Shown in pieces: positions 47,901-59,900 of a stretch of DNA of 64,000 nucleotides. This DNA is from Anaeramoeba flamelloides (taxonomy: Eukaryota; Metamonada; Anaeramoebidae). The translations under genes and the position numbers were made by a program. Each line of letters opens with the position of its first letter. The stretch's first letter is position 1. The stretch lies in the NCBI GenBank assembly GCA_027625915.1, contig JANTQA010000012.1, forward strand, positions 7,896,501-7,960,500, given 5' to 3'. The notes beneath the pieces are model-generated. The model did not search any database. It was not told where the DNA came from and saw nothing but the letters and a program-made list of their open reading frames with translations.

Positions 47901-50900
47901 ATTTTTCTGTGTCCAACATTTTTCTCTCAACAGTTAATATTATTAAACCAATTTTTGTTCATCAATTAAATTCTATTTTTTTTTTTTCTTTTTTGCCTTA
48001 CTTGAAATGTTTTAGTAGCTTATTTATTATTAATAAATTAATAAATTACGTTTTTTTTTATCTTAGAAAAGTATGAATATATTTTCTAGATAATTCTTAT
48101 GAATTTTTATAAATAAAAATGTCTCATTTTTTTATAACTTTTCAATTAAACTCTTTTTCAGTCAAGGGGGGGGCAGTTTTAATAAATGAATTACATGCTT
48201 CTAAAGTGTTTGAATAGATATTAGAAGAAAAAATTTAATTTTGAAATTTTCAAAATTAAAATCATTTTTTCACATTTTCGCTTTATGGTTTTTGATAGGC
48301 GATTTTTTTTTTTAAAACCTAATTCATTTGCAAAATTTTTTTTATTGCAAGATCTATAGTCACTAGGTAAAAATGTGTTATTCCACTGTAATTGAAACAA
48401 CGAGAATGAATTTAGAAAAACTATATTGGGTTTTATTGGAATATTCTTTGATCTTTAATCGAGATCAAAATTAACCTTGTTTTTTTTGCAATAGGTTTAA
48501 AAGAATTTGAGTTTTTCAATTTTTAAAGAAAATCTATTGATTTTTTAATTGTATTCCATACTGATATCAACTATTCTTTGAATGTGTATTATCCTACTTT
48601 TTTCTTATTTTCTATTCAAAGTCAATTATGAAAAATAATTGATATTTATAAATTTTTTGTTGGTACATTTGATAGAAAGAATGTTTATAATTAGATTTTT
48701 TTGAATTTTTCTCAAAATATCTAATATATTTTCTAGGCAATTTTTTGAATTGTCGTTAACAAAAATAATCTCATATTTTAGAACTTTTAAACTATTATTG
48801 GATTTATTGAAAACTTTTTTAAAATAATTCTTCGTCTTTAACTCAAAAATGTAACAAAAATTAACTGATTTATAAAAGAAAAAATTAACTTTTGTAAGTA
48901 GGTTTTCCATCTTTGGAATACACAATTTGGTGTATTTTAAAAAATTATTGATTTCATATAAATTATTCTTTTAGATGTGTACAAGAGTAATTTATCATTT
49001 TTATTTCAATTCCTAATTAATTTTAAAAAATATCAAATTATTGTGAATTGTGAGATTCTATTAAGAGGAGATAAATTAGAAATCATGATATTGGTCTTCA
49101 TATTATCATTCCTAATTTAAATGTCCACTACGATTTTATACTTTGTACATTTTCGTTTTATTGGGAAATATTTGGAATTAGAAAAATAATAATCTGATCA
49201 ACATTAAAGAACTTGAAAAAAAAAAATCTAATTTTGAAAAATGAACTTAAAAGAGAGAAATTAAATCAAGAAAAGATCAAAAGATCAATTTTCTTTTGGT
49301 TCCAAATTTAGTTCGTTGGCGGATTGATCGAACCTTTATACCAACAATAATGGTCAATTAAGGAATAATCATTAACTTTAAACCTTTTATCTTATTAGAT
49401 TTACTAACAATAAAAATTACTGAATACTTCAAATCTTTAAAGGCATTGTATATTTGGAATTCTCTCTGGTTAAATCTTTTCCTTGACTTCAGAATTGTTT
49501 AGAAGACAGTTGTTTAAATTCAAAATATTTCACAAAAAGGTTAAAGATAAACCGATAGATCTGAAGAGTATTTATCATCTTGTTTTTTTTTTTATTGATC
49601 TATTTAACATTTATTGTTCCTTTTAAATTTTATTTTAATTCTAATTATAGTAAGAGTGTAATTCCAAATTCAACATTTTCGCTTTTTTATTAATTTTCAA
49701 TAGGATAAAAAAATTATATTATTGATTTTTGGTTTTGTGGTTTTTTATTTTTTAAAGTTCTTCCTTAAAAAATACTTTTTTTAATTAGTTTTCCAACCAT
49801 AAAAAAAATTCTAGCGCAATAGAATGATGAAAAGGTGAGTCAGGTAACATTTTTGTTACTTCTCAAAGTAGATAAGACAATTAAACTTCAAATTCTATTT
49901 TGGTATTTATTTTTCGAAAAAAAAAAAATACTGGTATTTGAATTCTAAATGGGAAAAATTTTCACTTCATTTTCTATATTTTCCTTTTAAAAATATAGAT
50001 TGAAACCACAAATTGCAACCTATTTCTTTGAGAACTGTACTTTAGAAAAGAAAAGCCAAAATGAAGTGAAAAATTCTGCCCATTTAGAATTCAAATACTC
50101 GTAATAAATTGTTTTTCGAAAAGTGCTTTGAATTCGAAAAATCAAACGAGGCACAACAAAAGTAAAAAATGTTTTTTTTGTATCTTCTTTGAAATTTGTA
50201 CAAAAAGTGAAAAATTTGCCTTTATGGTTGCTGCTCACTGTAAAAAGAGTTGTTTGGAAATTTTCAGCAAAGTGTTTGATGAAATTTTTTTGATATTGTT
50301 CTTCCTTGTTTGTATTGAAGCCCCACTGTTTTTTAAAAATTCAAATTTTGAGTTCTGTCAGAGCTTCAATAACAATTCGAAAAGATATTTTTCTAATTGC
50401 CGAAACTACTCTTTAAGAGACTAGTAAACTAAAAAAAATCTACAAGTAAATTTACTAACAAATTAAAAAAAATTTTACCGTATATTGAAATTGAAAAATA
50501 AAGTAAAAATCTGATAACTACAAGACAGAACTTACTTTTAATACATTTTTCAGAAATGAATTATTGTTTTTAAAAGTCTGATCCATTTTTCTCATTTTTG
50601 AAAAGTTCAAAATCCAACATATTTCCAAATTATTTAAAAAAAAATATTTTCTTTAAAAGAAGATTGAATTCTTATTGCCTGTAAAGGGAGTGTACTAAAA
50701 TACACTTTAAAAATGAAAACACTAAGTTCTATAATAACTAAGTTTAAAAAATCTACTTAATCTCAAAAAAAATACAATAATTCTTTTAACTTGTAAAAAA
50801 TATAATTTTTTGATTCAAAGAACAGACCAAATCTTATTTTTTCTATTTATTGGTTGAATAAAAAAATCTGAGAAAAAGAACCATACAATCGAATTAAAAA

Positions 50901-52381
50901 TTCTCCCGAAATACTTTTTTAAAACCTGGAAAATTCAACTTAGAATCTAGAGTAATACTTTTTAATTTGATTATTTATAATCAATAATTAAGAATCCAAT
51001 CTTAATTATTTCAGTAAGCCATTAACAACCCAATGATTAAATGTATTAAATAGACTTTACAATTATTTCTCAATTTTGTAAAGATTTTGCAACAAATAAA
51101 ACAATTCAAATGCATATTTCTAATAATAAAAAAAAAATAGATATTATCAAATAACTGATTTAAATACAAACAGTTCCTTTTTTATAATCTTGATATTTGA
51201 AAAAGGATATTGACTAAACTTTTAAATTTCAATAAATTTAATAAATATTTGTGAATAAAATAAATGTTCAAATTTTTTAAATCTTCAAGGATACAATATT
51301 TGATTTATTTTTATTATATTTATAAAATAAGATTAAAGACACAATGTTACTTGTTCAAAAAAACTCTCAGAAATTATTAAAAGTGATATTTCTTCAAAAT
51401 TAAAATTTTTTTGCAAATTTTTCGTTTTCTATTTTAGATCAAAAATGCAAAAACAAAAAGGATCTAGATCTTTTGACTGAAAATTTCATTGGGGAAAATG
51501 AAATCTTTTAAAAATGATTATTCATTTCTCTAAAGTTGACAAATGAAGTTGCGTATCGGGTTTAATTGTATCCTTATGTAAATAATTACGCTATTACATT
51601 TGGGAAAAAAAATAAATAAGAGTTACTAGTCCCTTAAATAAAATACAAAAATATTAAAATAAAAGTTCTCAAAAAGTGTGGACGTAAAATGAAATATTGT
51701 TGCTCGAATTGTTTGGCTAACTCTTTTGAGTGATTTGAGTTACTGTTTTTAAAACTTTGATTCTTACTTTTATAAAATATCTACCAAGTAAAATCATTAG
51801 GCCGAATAAGATAAAAACACAGAAATGAACTTTTTTCTTTTTTTTTTTAATAAAATCGTTTTTGTTTTTTGATCACAAAAAAAAACGACTTTGATTGTTT
51901 TCTTGTTATTACGAATCAAATAATTTTGTTTTTTTTTTTTATTAATTTTTGATAGGATCAAGAAAAGAATTTTCAAACCTTATTTTCAAGATTAATACCG
52001 AGCCTTTCAGAATTCGAAATCAACACTTTCATTTGGTTAAAACATGTCTTTCTGATCAGTGCCTTAGTATTCAGTTTATCTTGGCTATCAAAATCTCCAT
52101 TTGCAATAAATTTCATTTGCTTGATAAAAGTGGATTTTCCAGACTCCCCAGCACCTATTTGTTAAATTTTAGGAAAGACCAACACCAAATTGAAATTAAA
52201 TACGACCACCTCTCAGATTATTTTGTTGTTTTTTTGAAAGATCAAAATTAATACCTAGAAGCACAATACGTATCTCATTGGAACGCTTTTTTTTTGTTTC
52301 TTTTTCTTCGTTTGAATACTCCGTCTGTAGAAGTGGTGTTTTTAAACGCTTTTTTTTGTTTGGAAGACAGCAATTACCCAT
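41953..52381 (-). CDS. Heterotrimeric G-protein alpha subunit
   Basis: Four minus-strand exons (52381–52255, 52154–51979, 45300–45149, 42565–41953) join in phases 1, 0 and 2 to give 355 residues, the family's usual length. The protein starts MGNCC, which predicts N-myristoylation at Gly2 and palmitoylation at Cys4/Cys5, so membrane-bound. G1 is GAGESGKST (43–51). The helical domain ends LWDDIGIKKTYQFRNKKF and LNDSASYFF. Switch I is RCRVTT with catalytic Arg176 and Thr179; G3 is DVGGQRSE with Gln202; G4 is NKQD (267–270); G5 is TCALDT (325–330). The C-terminus TLKTIGLI lacks Cys at −4, so it should not be a pertussis-toxin substrate. It would couple 7TM receptors to effectors. Introns are 100, 6,678 and 2,583 bp; the two long ones carry mobile-element debris. 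Donor 2 is GTTTGA, unlike the GTA donors elsewhere. Confidence 0.93.
42900..43092. repeat. Hairpin MITE family, copy 3 (G-alpha intron 3)
   Basis: Contains cgctgttagattttccaaaa, an inner spacer with ctttgattttttcac, and tttgaattccagtaaag. It ends in gtactctacgacactctaag, the reverse complement of the starting motif seen at 1957. It fits the family's long-palindrome layout. Confidence 0.6.
43390..44480 (-). mobile_element. LINE (non-LTR retrotransposon) reverse-transcriptase relic
   Basis: Reading the minus strand from ~44480 downward, RT blocks appear in the expected order. They are DTTIAVLNLLFELEKI, VVIIDIKK (motif A region), VIGLYQGDSIYHF (family: G..QGDSLSP), VQIFADDLILIMEG (the FADD catalytic box), QEFGMNPDIYTTF and LSEIKYLGICLEKEK (the YLGI box). 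Frames shift and stops intervene, so it is dead. Sequence from 43820 to 43390 may be the eroded region after the RT. It lies in G-alpha intron 3 in the same orientation as the gene. No endonuclease, poly(A) tail or target-site duplication was recognised; the 5' end is missing or unreadable. Confidence 0.85.
45010..45033. repeat. (TA)n microsatellite
   Basis: About 12 TA units in G-alpha intron 3, ~115 bp downstream of exon 3. Confidence 0.9.
45149..45300 (-). other. Isolated exon 3 of the G-alpha gene
   Basis: A 152-bp exon alone between introns of 6.7 and 2.6 kb. It starts after ACTAATAG with GAATTGGCA, and ends TCTTA before the donor GTAATG. It encodes the second half of the G-alpha helical domain: ELANEIKKK, then TLWDDIGI and KKFHLNDSAS. 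The split Tyr codon (TA|C) is completed by the first base of exon 4. It rejoins the two distant parts of the gene without any gap in the family alignment. Confidence 0.9.
46164..47374. mobile_element. TIR-flanked element in G-alpha intron 2
   Basis: The left end is cttaaggaagtaagtacatt. The right end, inverted, is aatgtacttacccccttaag. A second inverted pair lies inside: tttttgagtgccacca (~46232) and ggtggcactcaaaaa (~47334). About 1.2 kb in all. No transposase motif could be found inside, so it is a non-autonomous or badly decayed DNA transposon. Similar single ends occur near 34935 (gtgtaagtacattttacc) and 17070. Confidence 0.55.
47476..47933. mobile_element. 458-bp MITE with long near-perfect terminal inverted repeats
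   Basis: It starts CTGTTGAGAGAAAAATG and ends with the exact reverse complement. The first ~55 bp of each end match with one mismatch, and similarity continues to ~75 bp. TTA flanks both sides (47473–47475 and 47934–47936). That fits a 3-bp TTA target-site duplication as in PIF/Harbinger; a TA duplication (Tc1/mariner) is an alternative. The inside is non-coding. The high identity of the ends suggests fairly recent insertion. It sits in G-alpha intron 2. Confidence 0.85.
48130..48640 (+). repeat. Dispersed repeat C, copy 1 (G-alpha intron 2)
   Basis: Similar in order and orientation to 55100–55600. Both share blocks around tagaagaaaaaa, tttttcacatt, agatctata, ttattgaaatatt-like text, tttgatcttt and gaatttga.tttttca. 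Non-coding. Confidence 0.6.
48980..49930 (+). repeat. Dispersed repeat B, copy 2 (in G-alpha intron 2)
   Basis: Diverged copy of 3170–4300, about 45 kb away and inside the 6.7-kb intron of the G-alpha gene, opposite in strand to that gene's transcription. Several blocks of 15–20 identical bases are kept in order. Confidence 0.7.
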
Positions 52382-52400
52382 TTGAAAAACGTGAAAAAAA

Positions 52401-52485
52401 ATGAATTGTCCAAATTTAAAAATTTTCTATTTGGTTTTACTCTGTTTGGACAATTTGTTATTTTTTTTAAGAATAGATTGTTCGG
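52401..52485 (+). other. Possible signal-peptide exon, divergent from G-alpha
   Basis: An ATG opens a short frame, MNCPNLKIFYLVLLCL followed by DNLLFFLRIDCS, which is signal-like or hydrophobic. It ends at a strong donor, G|GTGAGT, in phase 1 like the receptor signal exons. A phase-compatible stretch follows after an AG at ~52546. The ATG lies only 19 bp from the G-alpha ATG on the other strand, leaving almost no room for two leaders. That makes chance a real possibility. No downstream gene could be assembled. Confidence 0.22.
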
Positions 52486-53650
52486 GTGAGTTTCTTGTCT
52501 TTATAAGTTGATCAGTAAAGTAGGGTTTTTTTTGCTCTTGTAAAGTTATTCTCCTATTTTATATTTTTTGTTTTTCTTCATTTGGTAATAATTCTTCTTA
52601 TCTTTCAAATATTCCAAAACTAAATCAAGACTTAAAGTGGTATGTTATTTACGTTGTTGTTTATTATGAGTTTTGAATATTATTCTTATTGTCTCTCTTA
52701 GAAAAATTTCCTTTCGGTTGATTTTTTTATTTGTGAAAAATTACTTTTGATTTTTAAAAAAGTTTTTAATTTTGATAATAAAATTTAAAAATCAAAATAG
52801 AGTGAAATAAAATTCTCAAAATAATTTCTGTTCGGACACTATTAACTTAATATATAAAAATGAATTATTACAGATATCTAAGAATAAAAATTATTGGATA
52901 TTTTGCTAATAAATTGCAATTTATGTTTGGAAATTTTTACTTGATTTTCCTTTTTGAAATTTTTATGATTTTCTTAGAATAAAGAATTTTATGTAATCAA
53001 GTGTTAAGAAGCCCATTAAAATTAGTTGTTCTTCAAAATATTCTTTTTTTATTGTGGACTGTTTGATAAGAAACAGTTTGAAGATTTATAAAAATGGAAA
53101 TTGAACTTAAAATTTTTTGAAATTTGTTAGAATTTATCAGTCTAAGATAGATGACTAGGACTATCTTTACAATAAACCGTATTTAATTAATAGATTGAAG
53201 AACTGATAGATCCATCATTATTTTTCTTATCATACTAATAGTAAATATGTAGAATAAAATCAAATAAAATATTATCAAAATTGTTTTAATTATTCAAGAA
53301 TATGGAAAAAAATCGAGGTAAATCTAATAATTTAGTCTTGGAAATTTTTCTTAAGGGGTAACAACTCTATTTCTGTTTTTTAACTCAAATTTCAAGAGCT
53401 TACTTATTTAAACACAGGAACAATTAATTGATAACAAACCATTCACTATCTTCAGAGAAAAGAATTATTTTTTTTAATAACAATATCGTTTATCTTATTT
53501 TATTCAATTTTCTTATAAGAAATGCAAGGAACTATCAAAAGATAGAAATACTAACTATATTTTTGTAATTTTAATTCTCATTATAACTTTGGAAATATTT
53601 TAAGAATGAATTTATAAATTCCTATTAATTTCCAGTAACAAGAAACTGGC

Positions 53651-53765
<115 letters not shown>

Positions 53766-55099
53766 TTAGTCCTTATAATCGGAATTAAAAAAGAAACATT
53801 AACAAAACATTTTTATTGTTGTGAAATTTCACTTATAATGATTTCAGAGGGTTTTTCTGAATAAATAAAATTGAAAACCCATTATTATTTTAAAAATATA
53901 ATAAATAAAAAACAAAAATTTAAATCTCTTGAAGATCTAAAAAAATAGATTCTTTATTTTATTCACAAATAATTATTAAATTTCTTGAAATTTAAAACAT
54001 TAGGCTATATTCTATTTCAAAAATTAAGAATATAACCAAAGAACTACAAATATTATAATCAGTTATTTGATAATATCCATTGATTATTATTATTTATGAG
54101 AATTATTAATTTGAATTAGTTTTATTTGTTTGAAAATAATAAAAAATTGAGAATTAAATGTAAAGTCTATTTATACAATATTCCTTAGGTTATTAATAAT
54201 TAACTGAAATAAGAGAAATTGGGTTATTTATTTTTGATTAAAAAGAATCAAATTAAAAAGTCTTTCTTATGGTTTAAAATTTAATTTTTCAATCCCTGAA
54301 ATTTTAAAAAAGTATTTAAGAAGAATTTTAAACTTAATGTTTGGTGATTTTTTTCGAATTTCTTTTTTTTTTAATAAAACGAAAAAATGTACATAATCTG
54401 TAAAAACATACATAATGAAATTTTATTTTATCATGTTATAAATAATAGTTGTATTTTTTTTTTTTTTTTTGAAATTAAAGAAATTTTTTCAGACTGAATT
54501 ATTTCAAAACTTTATTTTCATTTTTAAGGTGTGTATTATACATATATATAAAACAAAATTTCTTTTGTTAATCAAGTAAATATTTTTTTCTTTGAAATAA
54601 ATTAAAAAATATGTAAGATTTTGAACTTTTAAAAAAATTAGTAAAATGAATCAAATATTTTAAAACAGTAATTCTTTTCTGAAAATAGCATTTAAAGAAG
54701 TCTAGTCATCTAATAATCATATTTTTATTTATTTTTCAATTTGAAAATCCATTATTTGTTTTTTCTTTTTTTTTTGAATAAATTTAATAGAAGATTTTTT
54801 GTTATTACCCTTTGCATTGAAAATAACTTCTTCTTATTTTTCGAAATATTTCCACTATAATTATTTTATTTTGATTCATTTTTTTTCATTTCTTTTCATT
54901 TCTTGTTTTTTTTTTTAAAATTGAACATTCATAGAGAAATTTATTGAAAACAATTTTCTCACTCAATTTTTTTTTATTGATTTTTTATTATTTGTAATTT
55001 ATTTAAAAGTTAATTGAAATAAGATTTTTCAAGGTTTAAAGAGTCTCATTTCACAAAAATTTGACATTTATACTAGTATTTTATTATTGAATTAAGGTG

Positions 55100-55600
55100 G
55101 TAGCTCATAAAATGGAAAAGTCAATAATTAAAATACAATCTTTTCCAGTGAAAAGAGTACAGTTTTAATGTAAGAATAGCAAGTTTAAATGGTTTCTATC
55201 TAAATTAGAAGAAAAAATAACAAAATTGAAAATATTTTTTCACATTCTCTTTTTCGATTTTTTTTTGATCCAAAATTATTTTTCAATTTTTTTTTTTTTT
55301 ATTACTAGATCTATAACCACTCAGTAAAAAAAAGTTATTTAATATTATTAAAATAGTGAGAATCATTGTAGAAAAAAAATATTGATTTTATTGAAATATT
55401 GTTTGATCTTTCATTAGAGATCAAAGTGAAAATTGTTGTTATTTTCAATATACCCGAAGAATTTGAATTTTTCATTGTTTTAAGAAAATATTTTGATTGA
55501 TTTATTTGATTTACTTCATAAATACACATATCAATGATCATATTTTTTATATTATTATTCTTATTTCTTATTTGTTCTTCAAAGGTAAATTATCAAAAAT
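55100..55600 (+). repeat. Dispersed repeat C, copy 2
   Basis: Partner of 48130–48640, in the spacer between the G-alpha 5' end and the RRP45 3' end. Similarity fades after ~55600. No gene recognised within it. Confidence 0.6.
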
Positions 55601-56916
55601 AATTGATTGAAAAAGAATTTGAAAAACTTTGACTGAAATCAAGTTTATATATGTCTCTACTACACAAAAAACACGAAAAATTGAAAACTGATCAAATACC
55701 TTCCATTAAAAAAATTAAAAAAACTAAATGAAAAAATTAAAATAAATAAAGTTTCAATTTAACTTTTTCTTGAAAATATTTTTCCAAAATTATTGAATTC
55801 AAGCTTGAAATTATGTATATTTTTAGATACACTATCTTGTTTTAACTCATTTACTAAAACAAATTCTAAAATACGGGAATTTTATTTTCACAAAATGGAC
55901 TAATTTGATCTTGAAATGTTTTTTTTATTTTTAAATGATAAAATTAAAAAAAAAGTTAAATTAAAAAGATAGACTCTCTGGAAAAGTATAGCCTAGTTTA
56001 ATTATTAACTTATTTATTGATTTCATAATTTTCACAACCCCAATTTTTCAAAAAAAAATAAAAAAGTGAACAGTAATTTCAAAAAATATTTTCAATATTC
56101 AAAAGTTGAGAGTGTTTTTATTCAAAAAAATTTTATCCCAGTGGTTAATTGAATGAAGTTATAAGCTTTATTTTGAAAAATATTAATCAGAAAAAAATAG
56201 TACTTTATTTTATTTCGGACATATATCGAATTTTTTCACTTTTTATTTTTTTTTGATTTGATTTGAATTTTTTTTAATTTTTTCAAGAGAGTTTTTTAAA
56301 AATATAATTGTGAAGATTTGCCAAAATAATTTATATAATTGTTTTTATGATGTGTTAAAAAAAAAAAAATCAATAAAATTGTTTAAAAAAATCGTTTTTT
56401 TTCAATTTTTTTATCTAATCTGAATTTATGTTTTATAAAATTATTCAAGATATAATTTTTCATTTTAACACAAAAAAATAATTATCTGTTTTTCTCTAAA
56501 TTCAATATTTAATTAGATTTGAAAAGAAAAAAAAATGGAAAATTTCATTTTTATTACAATTTTGAACGTTTTAAAAGTGGTGTTGTTGTCAAGTTCAAGA
56601 AAACACGAACACTTTTGAAAAATTTCATCAAATATTATTTTAATACATTTCAATAAAACTTGATTCTAATAATTTATTTCTCAAATACTTTTTATTTTTT
56701 TGAGAAATTATGTGTGGTGATTTAATTTTTGTAGATGAGTGGTGTGTAAAGTAAATATCAGATCTCATGTATTTTTAAGATTTTTGACATTTTGAATCTT
56801 TTGTTTTTATTTTTTTACAAAATATCAAATAAATCCAAATATTTAACAAAACACAAAATATGGTAAAAACATTTGAAGTGTAAAATTAAAAAAATAAAAT
56901 TAAAAACAAATAATGG

Positions 56917-59900
56917 TTATTTTTTTTTCAAAGTTTGAAACTGTGGATTAATTGCAATAGAGAAATCAATTTCATCAGGTTTATGATTTTCATTTTTTTT
57001 TAAATTTTTTTTTGAATTGATTTTTTCAATTTCATTATTTTGTATTTTTTTTTGATTATTTAAAATAATTTCTTGGATTTCTTTTTTTTCGTTGTTTGTT
57101 TTATTATTCGATGATGATACAGAATTTAATTGATTTAAAAGTTCAAGTTCTTTTTTCGAAAGATTTTGATTTTGTAAAATATTTGTAATTTCTATAAATT
57201 CTTTAAATTGTTCGTTTCTTTGGTTCAAATTTTCATCTTCTTCATCATCTGAGTAATTATTATTTGCTTCAAAATCATCATCATTTTCATTTTCATTTTC
57301 ATCTTCATCTCCAGATTTATCAACATTCTTTTGATTTATAACTTGAACCGTATCTTTTTTTTGTTCTAAATTTAACGATAAATTTGTAAATTTTGATAAT
57401 TCACTTATTTCAATTTCAATCGTTGAATTTTTATTTGTCCAAGATAAACTTTGGATATTTCTAATCTTATCTAGAATGGTTTCTTCTAAGGAATTAGAAA
57501 TAGGAAATGGTAAAGATGACTTTATTGTTTGTTCGTCTTTCATTAAAATGGAGCTTATTAAATGCCGGTTGTCATATTCCTGCTTTGTTTTTAATTTTAG
57601 ATCTTTTTCCAATTCTCTGTCAATGATTAATGATATTTCTTTTGCCTTTTCTGATGCTAATTTTGTGCAATATAAAATTTGATCAAGAGTGAGCGGTGTT
57701 CCTCCTCCTTTTCTTATGGAACATATTTCTTCATGAATATTTACCATCATAATAATTCTCCCTTCAATAGTCTTTTCTTCAATTAAACACGGATCAACAA
57801 TTATAATTTCTCCCTTTTCAAATAAACCAAAGGAAACTGAAATTGGCAAATGATAGATTGAAAGGGGTATTAATTCCTTTTCTTCATCAGTATGGATGAT
57901 GGCTTTTCCATTTTTAATTGTTACTTGTGGAAGCTTAAAATGGGATAAACCTAAATTCATTTATTGGATTATAAATTTATATATTAGCAAATATGAATTA
58001 ATGTTAATAGTTTTTTTTTAAAAAATAAATAAATAACGATAATTTTGAAGAAATTAACATTAAAAAAATCTGAATTTCCAAAACAATTCTTATCAACTAA
58101 CAGCAAAAACTTTTTTATTTTTTATTCTCAAATTTCAAATTAATCAAAAAAAAAAAAATAATTAATTAAATTGAAAATCATTGATTCTTATCAATAAACT
58201 ACTTGAAATGTTTTTTTTTTTTTTGAGACAATAGAGCTATTTATTTTTTTTTAAACTCAAACTTTTTATTTATGAAATTTGTAAGTAAATAATTTTAGAT
58301 TAACGACAGATAAGAAAAAGACTAGAACTCTAAAAAGTTTAAGAATATACTTGTAGTCATTGTGGAAAGATTTTGGGAAATTATTAGTATTATTCGGCAA
58401 AGTTTGAAAATTTTCTGATCTTTTTCTTTTCGAATTCTATTTGGGTAAAACAATAAGTTTTTTTTACGTAAAAAAATTATCTTCAGTAATGTAATTTAAA
58501 GTTATTTTAGAATAGTTTAAAAAAAAAATTTACTGATTTTTTCGCAACCTTGTTAATCTCATAAATTCCAAAAGATCGATTGTATCAAGGATTTACAACA
58601 TTGTAAAAATAAAATTTGATGCAAAGAACCAAATTATTTGTTCAAATAGTGTTCAGGAAAAAAAGTCCTTCAATTTATTCCTAAAGGTTGGAAGTTGAAT
58701 GAATTCTTTTTCTTTATTAGAAAACAATGTCTAAACCCAAACATTTTTTTTGATTTTGGTTCGATGAAAACCAATATCATTTTTTTGAAAAAAAAAAAAT
58801 TATTTGATCTTTTTTTCAAAGAAAAAAGAGAAAAGAAATCATTTTTAAAAAGGATTTCAAAAAGAGAATCAAAGAAAATTATAAATTTTTGAAAAAAATT
58901 TTTTTTTTTTATATTTTTTTCAGATTAAAAAAGTGAGGAATAAAAGTTCACCCGTTTGCTGTTAGGTTTTTTTTAATTTCGGATATAAAATGAAAATTTA
59001 AGTAATTTTCTGTTTATTTCAATAATTAAAAAAACGCCGTTAGCTTTTCCAAAATTTAAAAGAATTTCATAATATCAAAGATTTTTATCTATTCTTTTGA
59101 ATTCTGGAAAAGCGCCGTTAGGTTTTCTTGAGTTTTAGGTTTTATTTGTAAAATCGATAGATTTTCGAAATAAAATAGAAAACCTCAAAAAAACCTAGAA
59201 CACTTCACAAATAAAATAGAAAACCTCAAGATAACCTTGGCACTTGACGACAGTCTACGACACTTACTGATCTCCTAATTTGAATTAGATATATTATTAA
59301 ACTCAGTGAGAGATCGAATCTGCTCAATTCCCTCAAGAATCGGATCAAATCCATAAATCGATAGAGGATTGTATTCCAATTCATTTCAGGTTCAATTTTT
59401 ATAATAGTCAAAAAAGATTCAACTTGGTTAGAAGATTTCTTCAAAGAATAAGTGGTTCTATGAAGCATAGGACCAATTTTTAGAATTAAAAATATACCTT
59501 GGGTGGTAGGCTTTTATAACTTTTGTAACTTTTTGAGAAATTGATAAACAATCAGAAATAATGTGGCGAAGGGAAATCTAACACCTGACCTTCGGATTTT
59601 TAGTTGGATGTGTTACCACTGGTCAATTACCATTTCTTAATTTTATTTTTTTTTTACTATGCCAAGTCTAGTCAATTTTAGAGGAATGGTTCAAAATTAG
59701 TCACTGTTAAGAACACATAATAGATGCAGGGTTTTATGTTTGATCACCTTTGGATGTTTATTAACAAACGGGGAATAAAAGAGGAAATAGAGACTTTATT
59801 AAAAGGGTTTGATGATCTAGTTTGTCTCTGGAGAATTTAAACAAAATTTTGTCTTGAATAGAAACCGAATTTAAGATTTAACTTTAATATTTTCAATAAT

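Noticed and set aside
51660-51750. Minus-strand NSNHSKELAKQFEQQYF stretch as a G-alpha exon
   Set aside because: It looked like helical-domain sequence, but its phase does not fit exon 2. The exon at 45149–45300 supplies the same segment with correct phases on both sides.
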